Source of the DNA: Phytopythium helicoides
Lineage: Eukaryota; Oomycota; Peronosporomycetes; Pythiales; Pythiaceae
Length of the DNA stretch: 64,000 nt
NCBI GenBank assembly: GCA_024867545.1
Contig: JANFNE010000010.1
Location: 310,001-374,000, forward strand
Reading direction: 5' to 3'
The position numbers and the translations under genes were made by a program. This document shows, piece after piece, positions 48,287-59,300 of the stretch. A model generated the notes under the pieces. That model was not told where the DNA came from. It was given only the letters and a program-made list of their open reading frames with translations, and searched no databases. Within the stretch, counting starts at the first letter, position 1. Every line of letters starts with the position of its first letter.

Positions 48287-51200
48287 ATGCCGAGCGACAG
48301 TCACTTGGCGAAAATGAGCGGCGAGGCGGACGAGCGCGATGGCGCCTTCTTCTCGTTCCCGTACGAGCCGTACGACATCCAGCTGCAGCTCATGCGGCAG
48401 CTGTGGGCTACAGTGGATGCGGGGCATGTGGGCATCTTCGAGAGCCCCACGGGCACGGTATGTGGCGGTCACCAGGGCGACCAGCGGGGGATGATTGGCT
48501 GCTGACCGTCGTTTGGCTCTTGGCTACCGAAGGGCAAGTCTATCAGCCTCATCTGCGGCGCTCTCACATGGCTCACGAAACACACGGACGAGTTCGGGCT
48601 TGCGAAGAAACCGGCAGCAAACGAGTCCGAGGCAGGGGCCAAGAAATCTAAAGCATATGATGAGCCTAGCTGGCTAGCGGCGTTTGATAAGAAAAGCGAG
48701 GACAGAGAAACCGAGCACCAGCGCGCGCAGATGAAAGACGCTATGGTCGAGATTGAGAAGATCCGGCAAGAGCCAAGCCCAACGGCCAAAAAGCGCAAGC
48801 TAGCACTCGCTTATGGCAACGAGCGCAAGAAACTCCTGCGTGGCGCTGTCAAGCCCAGCGGAGAAGGCTTAACAAACGCCGCAAAGGATGGGGTTGCAGA
48901 AGGCGAGGAACATTTGGTCGATGCTTACGATAGTGATCGACCCGCTCGTGGTGGTGATGGCAGCGACAGTGATTCGGACACTGGTGCGTCTCTGGGAGCG
49001 TCCAGGTTCGGCGAGGAAGACCCAATCAAGAGCCTCCCCATTGTCAAGATCATCTATTGCAGCCGAACACACTCTCAAATCTCACAGTTTATCCGGGAGA
49101 TCAACAAAACAGTGTTCGGAGAGCACATTCGTGTTGTTTCTCTCGGTTCGCGCAAGAACTTATGCATCAATCCGAAAGTCACGAGTCTGCGGTCCGATCT
49201 GAGGATGGCAGACAAGTGTTTGGATATGCTGCAAGGTGCCAAGGGAAAAAAAGCGAAGGATAAGAAGGCCCCCGGAAAGTGTCCGTATTATGAAAAGGAG
49301 CTGCTTGGTCATTACAAGGATTACGCATTGGTACGTGGTGTCAATTTCCTCTGTATTATTCGTAATTGTGCTCACTATTGATGCTACATACCATCTAGGC
49401 TCATGTTCAAGACATCGAGGATCTCCATGATCTTGGTGAGCAAATGTCCACGTGCTCTTACTATGGTACCCGCGAGAGCATCCCACTGGCTCAAGTTATC
49501 GCAATGCCATACTCGATGCTGCTGAGCAAAGATACTCGTGAATCAATGGGTATCGAGCTCAAAGACAATATCGTGCTATTTGACGAGGCGCACAATATCG
49601 TGGAGGCGATCAATAGCACCTACAAAGTTGAAATTACCAACAAACAGCTCGTGGTTGCGCGGCGAAGTCTCTGGACATACTTTAAAAAGTATGAGAAGCG
49701 GTTCAAGGCAAGAACGCGTTTTACATCAAGCAGCTCCTGTCAATTCTCGAAAACTTGACCAAGTTCCTTCGCCAGCAAAGCAAAGATGCGAGCAAGGCTG
49801 AGCGTGCAAACCAAGACGCGAACGGCCACTGAAGAGCTTAGCGGGTCGAAAATGATGATGATCAACGATTTTCTTTTCGAAGCCAAGATAGATCATTTCA
49901 ATTTGTTCAAGATTCTGGAGTATTTGAAGGAGAGTGGCTTGGCGAAAAAGCTTATGGGTTTTGTTGATGCAGAGAATAATGCTGCTGCGGAAGCAAGACA
50001 AGAAGAAAGCAAACCGAGTGTGCCAAACGATGACGCAGACGAGGGATTCGAAAGCCGGCATGTTTCCCCGTTGCGGATAGTCGAGGCGTTATTGAAAGCT
50101 TTAACTAGCGCTGGTGGGGATGGACGAATCTTGGCTCAACCACCAAATGTTCGTAACCACTCATGTATGATATAGGAAGGAGTCGAAGCTCAATGGGCTG
50201 GTCTTTATGTTTGCAGGCAACTGAACGAACCGACAGCGCGATCAAGTTTCTACTGTTGAATTCTGCTGTGCATTTTCAGGAAATTGTTGAAAAAGCACGC
50301 AGTGTTATATTGGCAGGTGGTACCATGCAACCGGTGCGTGGCTCCAAAGCAGTAATTATTTTAGCAGGACTTTTTTTTTGCTAATCTCCTGCTTGCCATT
50401 CAATGCATCCCCAGGTCTCCCAAGTAGTCAATCAACTCTTTTCGTTCTTACCTCGTGGCAAGATTGACTTTTTCTCCTGCGGCCATGTGATTCCACCCGA
50501 AAACCTTGTGGGGTTCAGTCTTTCAGTTGGCCCTTCGAGAAAGCACTTGGAATTCACCTTTGCGCGACGGAACGACTTTGATGCCTTGGACGAGCTTGGC
50601 CAAGTCTTGCTGAACTTGACTCAAGTAGTTCCAGGCGGAGTCGTTGTGTTTTTCCCGTCGTATCGATTCGAAGATAGGTGTGGTGCGCCGTTGGCAAACT
50701 AGTGGCATCTTCACCAAAATTCACCAGAAAAAGCCAATCTTTCGAGAGCCCAAGCAGTCGGATGAGCTTGCTCGCGTGCTCAGCGAATATTCCGGCAAAT
50801 GTTCTGGTCCTCGAGGCGGCGCTGTCCTTCTCAGCGTCGTAGGCGGGAAGATGTCGGAAGGTATCAACTTCAGCGATGATCTTGCTCGGTGTGTTGTCAT
50901 GGTCGGCATGCCGTACCCAAACGCTCGTGACCCAGAACTCCTCGAGAAAATGTCGTTCTTGGACAAGCGTACTCCCGGAGCGGGTCGACAGTTCTACGAA
51001 AGCTTGTGCATGAAAGCTGTGAACCAATCGATTGGTACGATTCCGATACTGTCGGAACCAGGCTACTAGGTTATGTGACGGTCTAACTTTTTTTTTGGTG
51101 AGGGGATCGCAGGTCGTGCTATTCGGCACCAAAGGGATTATGCGTCGATTGTGCTGGTTGACCATCGGTACTCCAACCCTCAAGTGCGACGCAAATTGCC

Positions 51201-51300
51201 GGAGTGGATCCAACGGAGAATGCAACCGAGGTCGGACTCATTTGGCGACGTGTACTCTGACCTTGCCCGGTTTTATAAAAGCAAGAAGGGGCGTGAGTAG
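48287..51300 (+). CDS. DDX11: DDX11/Chl1-like Fe-S DNA helicase
   Basis: Superfamily-2 helicase of the XPD group, acting in sister-chromatid cohesion and genome stability. Starts MPSDSHLAK; the Q-motif region is [16 protein letters not shown]. Walker A ESPTGT|GKS is split by the first intron. Four Cys for the Fe-S cluster lie in [28 protein letters not shown] and STCSYYG. DEAH box: [12 protein letters not shown]. Motif IV-VI region: [49 protein letters not shown] and, after the last intron, [20 protein letters not shown]. Three frame breaks: -1 near 49710 (FKAK-NAFYIK), +1 at an in-frame TGA near 49831, and +1 near 50678 (FEDS-VVRRW). Length fits the family. Confidence 0.88.
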
Positions 51301-51390
51301 CTAATTCGATTTGTGAATACATTGTGCTTTATGAGTGCTGCTACCAGTCTACAATTGGCTAGCATACGATCCGCGCCAAGCTGAGCAACT

Positions 51391-52903
51391 TTACGCGAGC
51401 GTCTGTGGAGACTTAGCTTCAACGTACTCTGCTCCGTTGGCTGTAGCCGGTTTACTGTGGAACAATGCTTCGATATCCTCAAGCTGCACACCCTTCGTCT
51501 CTGGGCAGAAAAGTAAGTGAATACAAGGCAGAGACAGCAGAGCCCCGCAAACAGATTGAATACGCCATCAATGTTGAGGTGCGGGAAGAGCTTCACAACT
51601 TCGGTCATGACGGCGCTCATGGCCCAGTTAGAGGCAGTGGATAGAGCCACACCGTACGCACGAACACTGAGCGGGAAGATTTCGGCCGGGTAGATCCAGC
51701 AATAGGTCCCCATGAGATTGCAAAGTTGAACACGAAAAACGCCGAGCCAATGGAAATGAGCCAGCCACCAACCTTCGGGCACCCAGCATTGCCAACGTTG
51801 CCATTACACGTTGCCGTGAAAATGACAGCCGCAAGCAAATGTCCCGTGATCATACCGACCGCACCAATCAGCAGAAGCAACCGACGACCGTACGTGTCAA
51901 CCCAGCGCATGGCAGGGATCGTACTGAGCATGTTGACTGACGACAAGAAGAAAGCAGAGTAGATACCCGTGTTCGTGATATCCTTGAAGATGAGAGCGCC
52001 GTAGCTCATGATCGGATTGATCCATGTTTGCTTGCTGCAGAACCTGAAGAAGCTTGAAGACGGAAGGTTCAAGTAGCTCAGCAAGACCCTTGTTTGCCGC
52101 GATTTCTCCAGCACCTGGTACCCAATCACTTGAAGCTCGTGATCAACATCATCAGTCTGCCGCAGACGCTTGAGCACTGCCTCAGCAGCTTCCTTGCCCT
52201 TCTTCTGGTACGTCCAGCGGGGAGACTCGGGTACGAACCAGATACCGAGCATCACAACGAGAGGAGCCGCCATGGCCACACCGTTGGTCGTTCGCCAGCC
52301 TCGCTCATGATTCTCAACAATAATGTTCATGACGTTGGCCAGCCAGAGACCGATAACGACCGTCATCTGCATAGCAGACCCGCAGCTCTTTCGGTGCAGC
52401 TTCGGCACCAAAGATTGGAGCAGAGAAGGAAAAGTTGCCTACACCGAAGCCTTGAATGATGCGCGCGATATGTACATTGAAGTGTGCGCCTGCGATTTGT
52501 TGAAGCAAACCCAGGATGTGCCGATGCAGAAGAGCAGGCCGGCGCAGAAAATTGTTGCGCGTCGACCAAACTTATCGTCCACGATGCCACCAATGAAGGC
52601 ACCAACGAGACAACCCAGATTGTACGCCATGTTGTACCAGACTGTGAAGTCTGTCCACTCGGCCGGAAGATCCGAGGATGATGCCGTACACTGTTCGTAG
52701 GTGAAGTTGTGCCAGCCGACACAATAGTCGTTTAGAAACGAGTCCATGATGAGCACGCCTGATGTCACTCCTTGGTCATATCCGAAGAAGAGCCCGCCAA
52801 GCGCAGTAAAGATGCACACGACGATGGTATAAGTGCGTTTGCCCGCTGTTGGCACATCGTCAGCAGATCCGCGGTCGAGGTTAACAATCACGCCGGCCGC
52901 CAT
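51391..52903 (-). CDS. MFS sugar transporter (sugar porter family)
   Basis: Twelve-TM major-facilitator transporter for a hexose or similar sugar at the plasma membrane. Marks: FGYDQGVTSGVL in TM1, DDKFGRR in the TM2-3 loop, RIIQGFGVGNFSFSAPIFGA (family R-x3-G-x-G), WFVPESPRWTYQKKGKE (PESPRWL motif), DTYGRRLLLLIG, YPAEIFPLSVRAYG and the terminal PETKGVQLEDIE. Start chosen at 52903 (MAAGVIVNLD); an in-frame Met at 53020 would add 39 residues. The frame breaks four times (near 52505, 52375, 51720 and 51510), and here the missing base is usually a deletion, unlike most genes nearby. Confidence 0.85.
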
Positions 52904-53122
52904 GCTGTTGTTTGAACGCTTCCGAGCTGGGCTGTTGTTGGTCACAAGGCAAATTGTGGAGTGGATGAGCAGACTTACGATAGAAGCAGCACATGAATCT
53001 CTCGTAGGAGCCTTGAACATCTTCTATCCCATCTTCAATCCCATCGAACGACATGTCCACTGATCTATCGAACGCAAGGCATTTGGAGATGCTGTACTGA
53101 GTTCTGTTTAGATTGCAGGTTT

Positions 53123-55219
53123 TCATTCTAGTAGTTTCGTGTACTCAGTCTCCACTACTTGTTTGGCAATGCCCAACACCCGGCCAGCCAGATCCTCATC
53201 TTCATAATTCCACTCGAGGTTGAGCTCCCAATCCTCCGATACGGTGATGCCTACCGAACGCAGCTTGAGCCACCGATCCATCTTCTCCACACTCACGTCC
53301 AGAACCCACTTCTCTACCCCTTCCTGCAGAGCGCGGAGTACGTCCTCCACATTTGCTTGTGGCTGCTGCTCAGGCTCTTCTTCATCAGCAGATTCGGCAG
53401 CTGCAGAGAGCAAGAAAGAAAGGGCCGACGATGGCGCGCGGGAGGCCATCTTCTTGACACGCATCGAAGGGCTTGGCGCCTTTTTCCACGAGTAGGTGAA
53501 GTTTAGCGAGTGCTTCTTTTTCTTGAGTCTTCTTGCCGCAGTCCCACTCGACACCAGCATGAGCTTGCGCTTGCCTTCAGATACGAGAACACCTCGAACA
53601 TTGCCTGGGTTGTTGAACATGGCTTTGTGGATGCGGAGGGGGATATCAAACTCATTTTCAAGCATCGCCTCGCCGGTCACCGGGATCTCCTTGACTGCAG
53701 GCTTGTCAACGTTCGGATCCGTCTTGAGTTGATTCAGGATATGTGTCTTTAGATACGAAAAGTCCTCTGCGACCGAGTGGTCCAGCACGACCTGACGGGG
53801 AGCCACACGGGAAACGAGTCGAATGATACTCTTTGCATCGATCTCGTCACCTGACGGGAAATAATGCACACCGCATGCAACACTGACTCCGAGACGCTTG
53901 TTTGCTTCCTTGCGTTCCGGGTCGGCATACAACGAATAGCTTAGCTGCCCAGGTGTACAGCCTTCCGACAGCACAATAAGATTTCTTGGGTCACTCGCGA
54001 CAGCTTTGACTGCGCGGTACGAGTCACGCTGGGCGATGCTCGCCGGGCCAGTGAAGAGCACAAACGGACCTGGTTGTTGCAGACGATTCCAGTCAAACGG
54101 CTCCAGATTTGTGTACGACCCATGATTTTCAGAGGCTTCTTGCCGCCGGCGAATGAGTCGGTCAAACGACTCGCTGCACGTGTGGCGGACAAGTGGAAGG
54201 AACCGTGTCGGGAACTCCATGGCCGGATCAGAAACGAAGATTGGGCAGTTGATTGTCGCAGCCTGCTTCTGGTCCCAATGCTGCAGCAAGATTGTTGCCA
54301 GATCCTGGAAAAACCCGAGGCTGTGCACGGGAATGACAACCTTGCCACTCGAGCTCACGCACTCGAGCACTGCACGAAGGAGCTCGCGCTCCATAGCGCT
54401 CTGCGTCTCGGAAACTGGCACAGCAAATAGACTACGAGTGATCATTGCTGTTGGCTGCAATCGCGGGATCTGAGCGGGCAGAAGAACGCGGCCTCCTGTC
54501 AGGTTGAAGTCGGGTGCGTACAGCACTGACGTGGCGCCGATCTCGATGAAGAACGCGCAGCCGCCAGCCACGTGACCCGCATGGAACGCCGTCACCTTGA
54601 GGCTATCATTCACCGTTACGCACGCGTTGAGCCCGACTGCACGCACGCGCGTGAACGCCGCTGCAATGTCGGCCGCCTGGAACGGGGCTCCCTTGTCCCC
54701 CTTGGCGTGCGTCGCCGCCCTGCGTGAGCCAACTTCACCATCAGCCGTCCGCGCGCCACTCCCACCACCAGCCCAGTCAGCGTACCAGTAGTCAGCGAGA
54801 AAGCGCGGCGCGATGGCGCGCGTGGCGTGCGTCATGAGCACGGGCGGCAGCGCTTGTGCGCCGCTCTTCTCGGTCAGGAAGGGCAGCATGCCGCACGCCT
54901 GCGGGCGGTAGTCGGGCACCAGCACGGCCGCGAGCGCCGCGCCCCCGCCGCGAGTTACCAGCTCCCTGAGCTCCCGCGCGAACCGCCGCACGAACGGCGA
55001 GCGGATGGCCGCGACCGCCGCGTCGTCGCCGTCGGCGCTATCGTCGCTCTTGCCGCCGTCGTCGCCCGCCGAGCGCGACGCCGCTGAGCCATCGGGCGCC
55101 ACCACTGCGCCCAGCGAGTCGCGCGCGTCCCCACAGCTCAGCAGCAGCGCGGTGGCGCTCGCCTCGTCGCGCAGCAGCAGCGCCGCGCCGTTGCCCAGCC
55201 GCTCGACCGTCAAGCTCAT
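53123..55219 (-). CDS. INTS11/CPSF73-like metallo-beta-lactamase/beta-CASP protein, probably inactive
   Basis: 698 residues in one exon from MSLTVERLGNG. It keeps the architecture of beta-CASP RNA endonucleases: MLPFLTEKSGA...PVLMTHATRAIAPRFLADYW, TAFHAGHVAGGCAFFIEIGA, LYAPDFNLTGGRVLLPAQIP and a C-terminal domain. But where catalytic members have HxHxDH it reads VLVPDYRPQACG, and where they have SxHAD it reads YFPSGDEIDA, so most zinc ligands are missing. Non-catalytic partners (CPSF2, INTS9) exist in the 3'-processing and Integrator complexes, and this could be such a subunit. The frame is open upstream to 55528, adding about 103 residues unlike the family's start; 55219 is preferred but not proven. 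Confidence 0.72.
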   Translation of the reverse strand: MSLTVERLGNGAALLLRDEASATALLLSCGDARDSLGAVVAPDGSAASRSAGDDGGKSDDSADGDDAAVAAIRSPFVRRFARELRELVTRGGGAALAAVLVPDYRPQACGMLPFLTEKSGAQALPPVLMTHATRAIAPRFLADYWYADWAGGGSGARTADGEVGSRRAATHAKGDKGAPFQAADIAAAFTRVRAVGLNACVTVNDSLKVTAFHAGHVAGGCAFFIEIGATSVLYAPDFNLTGGRVLLPAQIPRLQPTAMITRSLFAVPVSETQSAMERELLRAVLECVSSSGKVVIPVHSLGFFQDLATILLQHWDQKQAATINCPIFVSDPAMEFPTRFLPLVRHTCSESFDRLIRRRQEASENHGSYTNLEPFDWNRLQQPGPFVLFTGPASIAQRDSYRAVKAVASDPRNLIVLSEGCTPGQLSYSLYADPERKEANKRLGVSVACGVHYFPSGDEIDAKSIIRLVSRVAPRQVVLDHSVAEDFSYLKTHILNQLKTDPNVDKPAVKEIPVTGEAMLENEFDIPLRIHKAMFNNPGNVRGVLVSEGKRKLMLVSSGTAARRLKKKKHSLNFTYSWKKAPSPSMRVKKMASRAPSSALSFLLSAAAESADEEEPEQQPQANVEDVLRALQEGVEKWVLDVSVEKMDRWLKLRSVGITVSEDWELNLEWNYEDEDLAGRVLGIAKQVVETEYTKLLE

Positions 55220-56321
55220 GGGGGCTGGCGGGTCGGTCTGGGCGATAATGGGGGTATGCAGGTGAGGGAGGTTTTTGACGTGTGCCACATAATGGGGTAT
55301 TCGTTGCAGGAGGCAAAGCCACTTCAACATCGTCCGCTCGACTTGATGGAAGTGCTGCGACTCGGGATCAAAGCGGATCGAGTTGGTCAGCAGCACGCAT
55401 GCTTCGAGTAGAATCCGGAGAACACTTGCGTGCTCTTCGACCATGGTGACCAAGAAGGCGATGGTAGAAGCTGGACGCTGGCGCCACTTCAGTTCTTCCA
55501 TCGTGGTAATCGTACAGTAATTTGGCAATGCTGAACAGAGTGAGCTTTGGACTTCGTTGTGCTGCGAGCATCTGTGCTGTGTGGTTGAACCACTTGCTCT
55601 CCTTGTATTTGACCCCTTTGACCCCCGTCAAATTCAGTCATGCTCATCGGTGCTCCAGACATCGCACCACCAAACCGCTGGATTGATCAGTCAAGGGATC
55701 AAGCGCACCACATCGTTGATGGTCTCCACAATCTCGATTATGGCTGATGCGACACCATGCAATCGAACAGATCGGCAAGCACGACAGGCTACTGACACGA
55801 TCAGGTCGAACACACAGAGGCTGCCCACCTACCAAAAGCTCGGAGAGTTGCAACGCCACCCCGCCGCCAATCCTTCCTTTGTCATCTTTCACGGCAGCCC
55901 AGGCTCGGATGCCGGCGGCACCTCCGCCTGTGCGCGGGTATCTTTCATATCATTTTGCGTTTGCGCACTGCAACATGGCCGGTAGGCTGGATTCTGACTG
56001 GCGTTTGACTTCAATAATGTGTCAACTTAACAAAAAACGGTCGTATTTTTGCTTTTCATTTGACTATTCCAATGGTATAGGTTCCATTACACGGTACAAA
56101 ATAAAAACTGAGCCCCTCACCTTGTCGTGAGAACTCTGTCGGCAGATGGGTGAATAAAAATCGACAACTTTTTTTCCACCCCTACAAACTCCAAGACGCA
56201 GCCGGCGCGCCACATAGGTACACCTCTCTCTATACAAACGCCCATACAAACACCTACGTACCGTGTGCGCTTTATTTACAGGATCCAGAAAGGCCAGCGC
56301 TGCTCGTGGAAGGAACGAGGC
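55220..56321. other. Gap containing a possible upstream exon
   Basis: On the minus strand 55229-55528 is open in the frame of the beta-CASP gene and reads like protein (FLVTMVEEHASVLRILLEAC, HYVAHVKNLPHLH). A second minus frame at 55368-55631 also looks coding (FNHTAQMLAAQRSPKLTLFS), and a GTACGA donor lies between them. This may be the N-terminal extension of the beta-CASP protein or the rest of another gene. From ~55640 to 56321 I see nothing coding; the promoter of the RasGEF gene should be there. Confidence 0.35.
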
Positions 56322-59300
56322 ATGGGCGACAGCGGCGGCGCGGGCCGCGCGCTGCTCGAGGAGCTGTGGGAAACGCCGACTGTCCGTCTCGAGACCAGTG
56401 ACTCGAGCGCCAGCACCGCCGACGCCAAGCCGCGCCGCGTGTCGAGGCGCAGCGAGCAGCGAGCGGCCGCGCACGCCTCGCGCTTCGTGGAGCTTGAGGT
56501 TGAGGCCGACGAAGACCGCCGCGAGCAGGAGCGACGCCGCATCATGCTGGCCGCCGCCTTCGGCCATAGCAACAGCAGCAGAGAGAGTGCCAGCGCCATG
56601 CGGAGGCGCTGCTCGTACCCGTTCGCGCCAGAGCAGACGGACGGCTCGCGCTCGTCGTCCTCCGATGGCTTTGACGCGGCGACGGGCAACTCGCCCGCCG
56701 CCAACACGGCGCCCGTCCCGCTCGTGGTGCGGGAAAAAGGGTTTCGACTCGTGCGCAGAGGCTCCGACCCACTCGTGAACGACGAGTTCTACGCCACGCA
56801 GGTGCAGGTCGGCAACTTTGTCAAGATGGGCTGGCTCACCAAGCAGGGGCACTCCTGGAAGACGTGGAAGACGCGCTTCTTCGTGCTCTTCTCGGACGGA
56901 ACCTTTGCCTATTATAAGAGCAAGGGCCGTAAGCGCATCAAGGGATGCATCCAATTGAACGACGGCGTCGTGTCCGTGCAGCACGTCGACGTGCGCCGCG
57001 CTGACAAGCCCTACGTCTTCCAGGTGGAGAAGGGCTTCTATCGGCTTATATGCTACTGCTGCAGTCAGTTTGAAGCCGAGCTGTGGGTTTCGGCGCTAAG
57101 GGCCGTGCGGAGGTCACCGCCGCCGTGCCCTGAGATCGACTTGACCGCACAGGAAGAAAAGGCTGGCTCGAACGCAGTCTCGCGCCACATGAACAAAATC
57201 TTTATTGCCGATCAGCACATCGCCGACAAGGTCGCGCTGTTCAAGTCGAACGAAATCGACCACTCGTTTGCCTCGATTCAAAACTTCATCGTCGAGCTCG
57301 ACGACATCATCATCGACCGCTATCACCTCGAGTTCTACCAGGACGAAGCGATCGAAATGCTCCCAGGCAATGATCTTGTGCGTCTCATCCGCCGCAATGT
57401 CGAAGACCGAATCTTTCTGCCTCTGTATGCTCAGGCGTATTCGAGCTTGGAAACTTATCGGCTCCGTGTGGCGCGCGGGCGAACATACAAGAACCGCAAG
57501 GTGTTTCAGACAAAGCCGCAGGAATATTTTGGCGTTCCAGCCCAGCTCGCCCAAATGTACGAGTGGACAGACGTCGTGATGATCGTCAACACGCTCGACT
57601 GCGTGTCGTTGCCCACCCACAAGCTTGAAGTCATCGTCGTCGCAGGAAAACTGATTGCGGACACCATCGCGCAACGCAATGGCAAATTCTTCGATCTGGC
57701 GGACGAGACACTGACCGCGATTTTCCGATATGTGTTGTCGCGGTCGTCACTTGAGGACTTGCCAATCTTGCGCGCTCTGCTAAAGTCTTGTTACGTGTAC
57801 CACCCAGCATGTTTGAACAACACCAATGTGGTTGAAGCATTCCTGGATGCGATCAAGTGGATTGAAGGCTTTGAAAGCGAAGGAGAAGTTTCGGACCGAC
57901 TGAATCCCTGGACTCTTGCAGCTTCGAGAGTATCTGTGACAATCTCGACCAATGATGTTGGCATTCAGCTCACAAACGATGGAAACGGCCGAGGAGCAAT
58001 CGTATATAGTATTCGAAAGCAGTCTCAAGCAGCACTCAGCGCAGCTATCGTCCCTGGACTGGCTCTGATTGCAATCAACCACGAACCTGTGGTGCTGATG
58101 TCGTTCCATGACGTCGTGCGAAAGCTACGGACGGCCCCACTGCCCAAGACGCTGACATTCCTGACCGAGTTCTATTACTACCAACTGCTGTCACTAGATG
58201 CTGAGATGTTTCAGTATCTGACATGCGCAGCCGCTAGTCGAGGTGACAAGGAGACGCTCACATGGCTTCGTGGGTGGTGCCACGTGGACTTGAACCAGCT
58301 CTGTTCTTGGGAAAAGTCACGGGGAAAACAAATCTTTGGCTTTGAGCCGGCGTCTGCAAAGGGAACAGCTTTACATGCAGCTGCACACAGCGGCCAGAGC
58401 GTCATGGTCAAGCATCTCCTTGGTTTAGGTGCAGATCCAAACCAGTGTGATCGAAAGCTCAAACGTCCGCTGCATGTAGTCAAGCAATCAGTCGATATCG
58501 CGCTCATCATCCAGCTACTCGTAGATAGCGGTGCCGATATTGATGCTCAACAGCAGAAGGGTTTGACTCCGCTCATGGGAATGTGTGCTCGTGGATCGCT
58601 TGAAGGCGCAGCAACGCTACTAGCTTTGGGCGCCGATATTCATCGCATCGCGTGGTCTACTGGATTCTCGGCGCTGGAATTCGCTGTAGTTGGTGGTTTC
58701 GTCGATATTGTAGAGCTTTGCCTCTCAAAAGGTGCCGACCCGAATTCCCCGACTTTGGACGGTAACACAAGCGTTCATTTATCCGCTGCAGCTGCCAATC
58801 CAGAGATTCTTTTGACCCTACTACAGAACGGGGGTGATCCTAACACCAGGAACCGTTTTGGACAATCGCCGATTGGAGTTCTCCTCAGTCTAGCTTCCCA
58901 GTTAGATCGTGGTAGAGTCTCATTATGTCTCGATGTGCTCGTGACCGCTGGATGCCGGCTTGAAACTCGAGATATCTATGGACGTCATGCAGGCCATCAA
59001 GTTATGATTCTGGGTGATGCAGGCCTGAAGGATCAAGTGCTTGAGGATACCCACAACACATCGATTGACATTTTTGGCTGCACCGCCGAGGACTACGGTG
59101 AGCCAGCACTCAATGAAAGCAGCATCATGGAGCTCACGGCTGCAAACGCGCTCGATTTCTGGCGAGTTGATGAATCCTCAACGAAGGCGTCGAGTCATCC
59201 GCACACGGTCGACGATTTGGTCGAGAGCTTGGTTGGCATCGGTACCCTCAACCTCGCCGATGTGCTCGCATTTGTGCTGAGTCTGGATACTTTGTCAAGC

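Noticed and set aside
13455..49835. Programmed frameshifting as the main explanation for the broken genes
   Set aside because: Breaks occur in both directions, many have no in-frame stop or slippery site, and they affect unrelated house-keeping genes; sequence error explains more. Kept only as an alternative in the findings.
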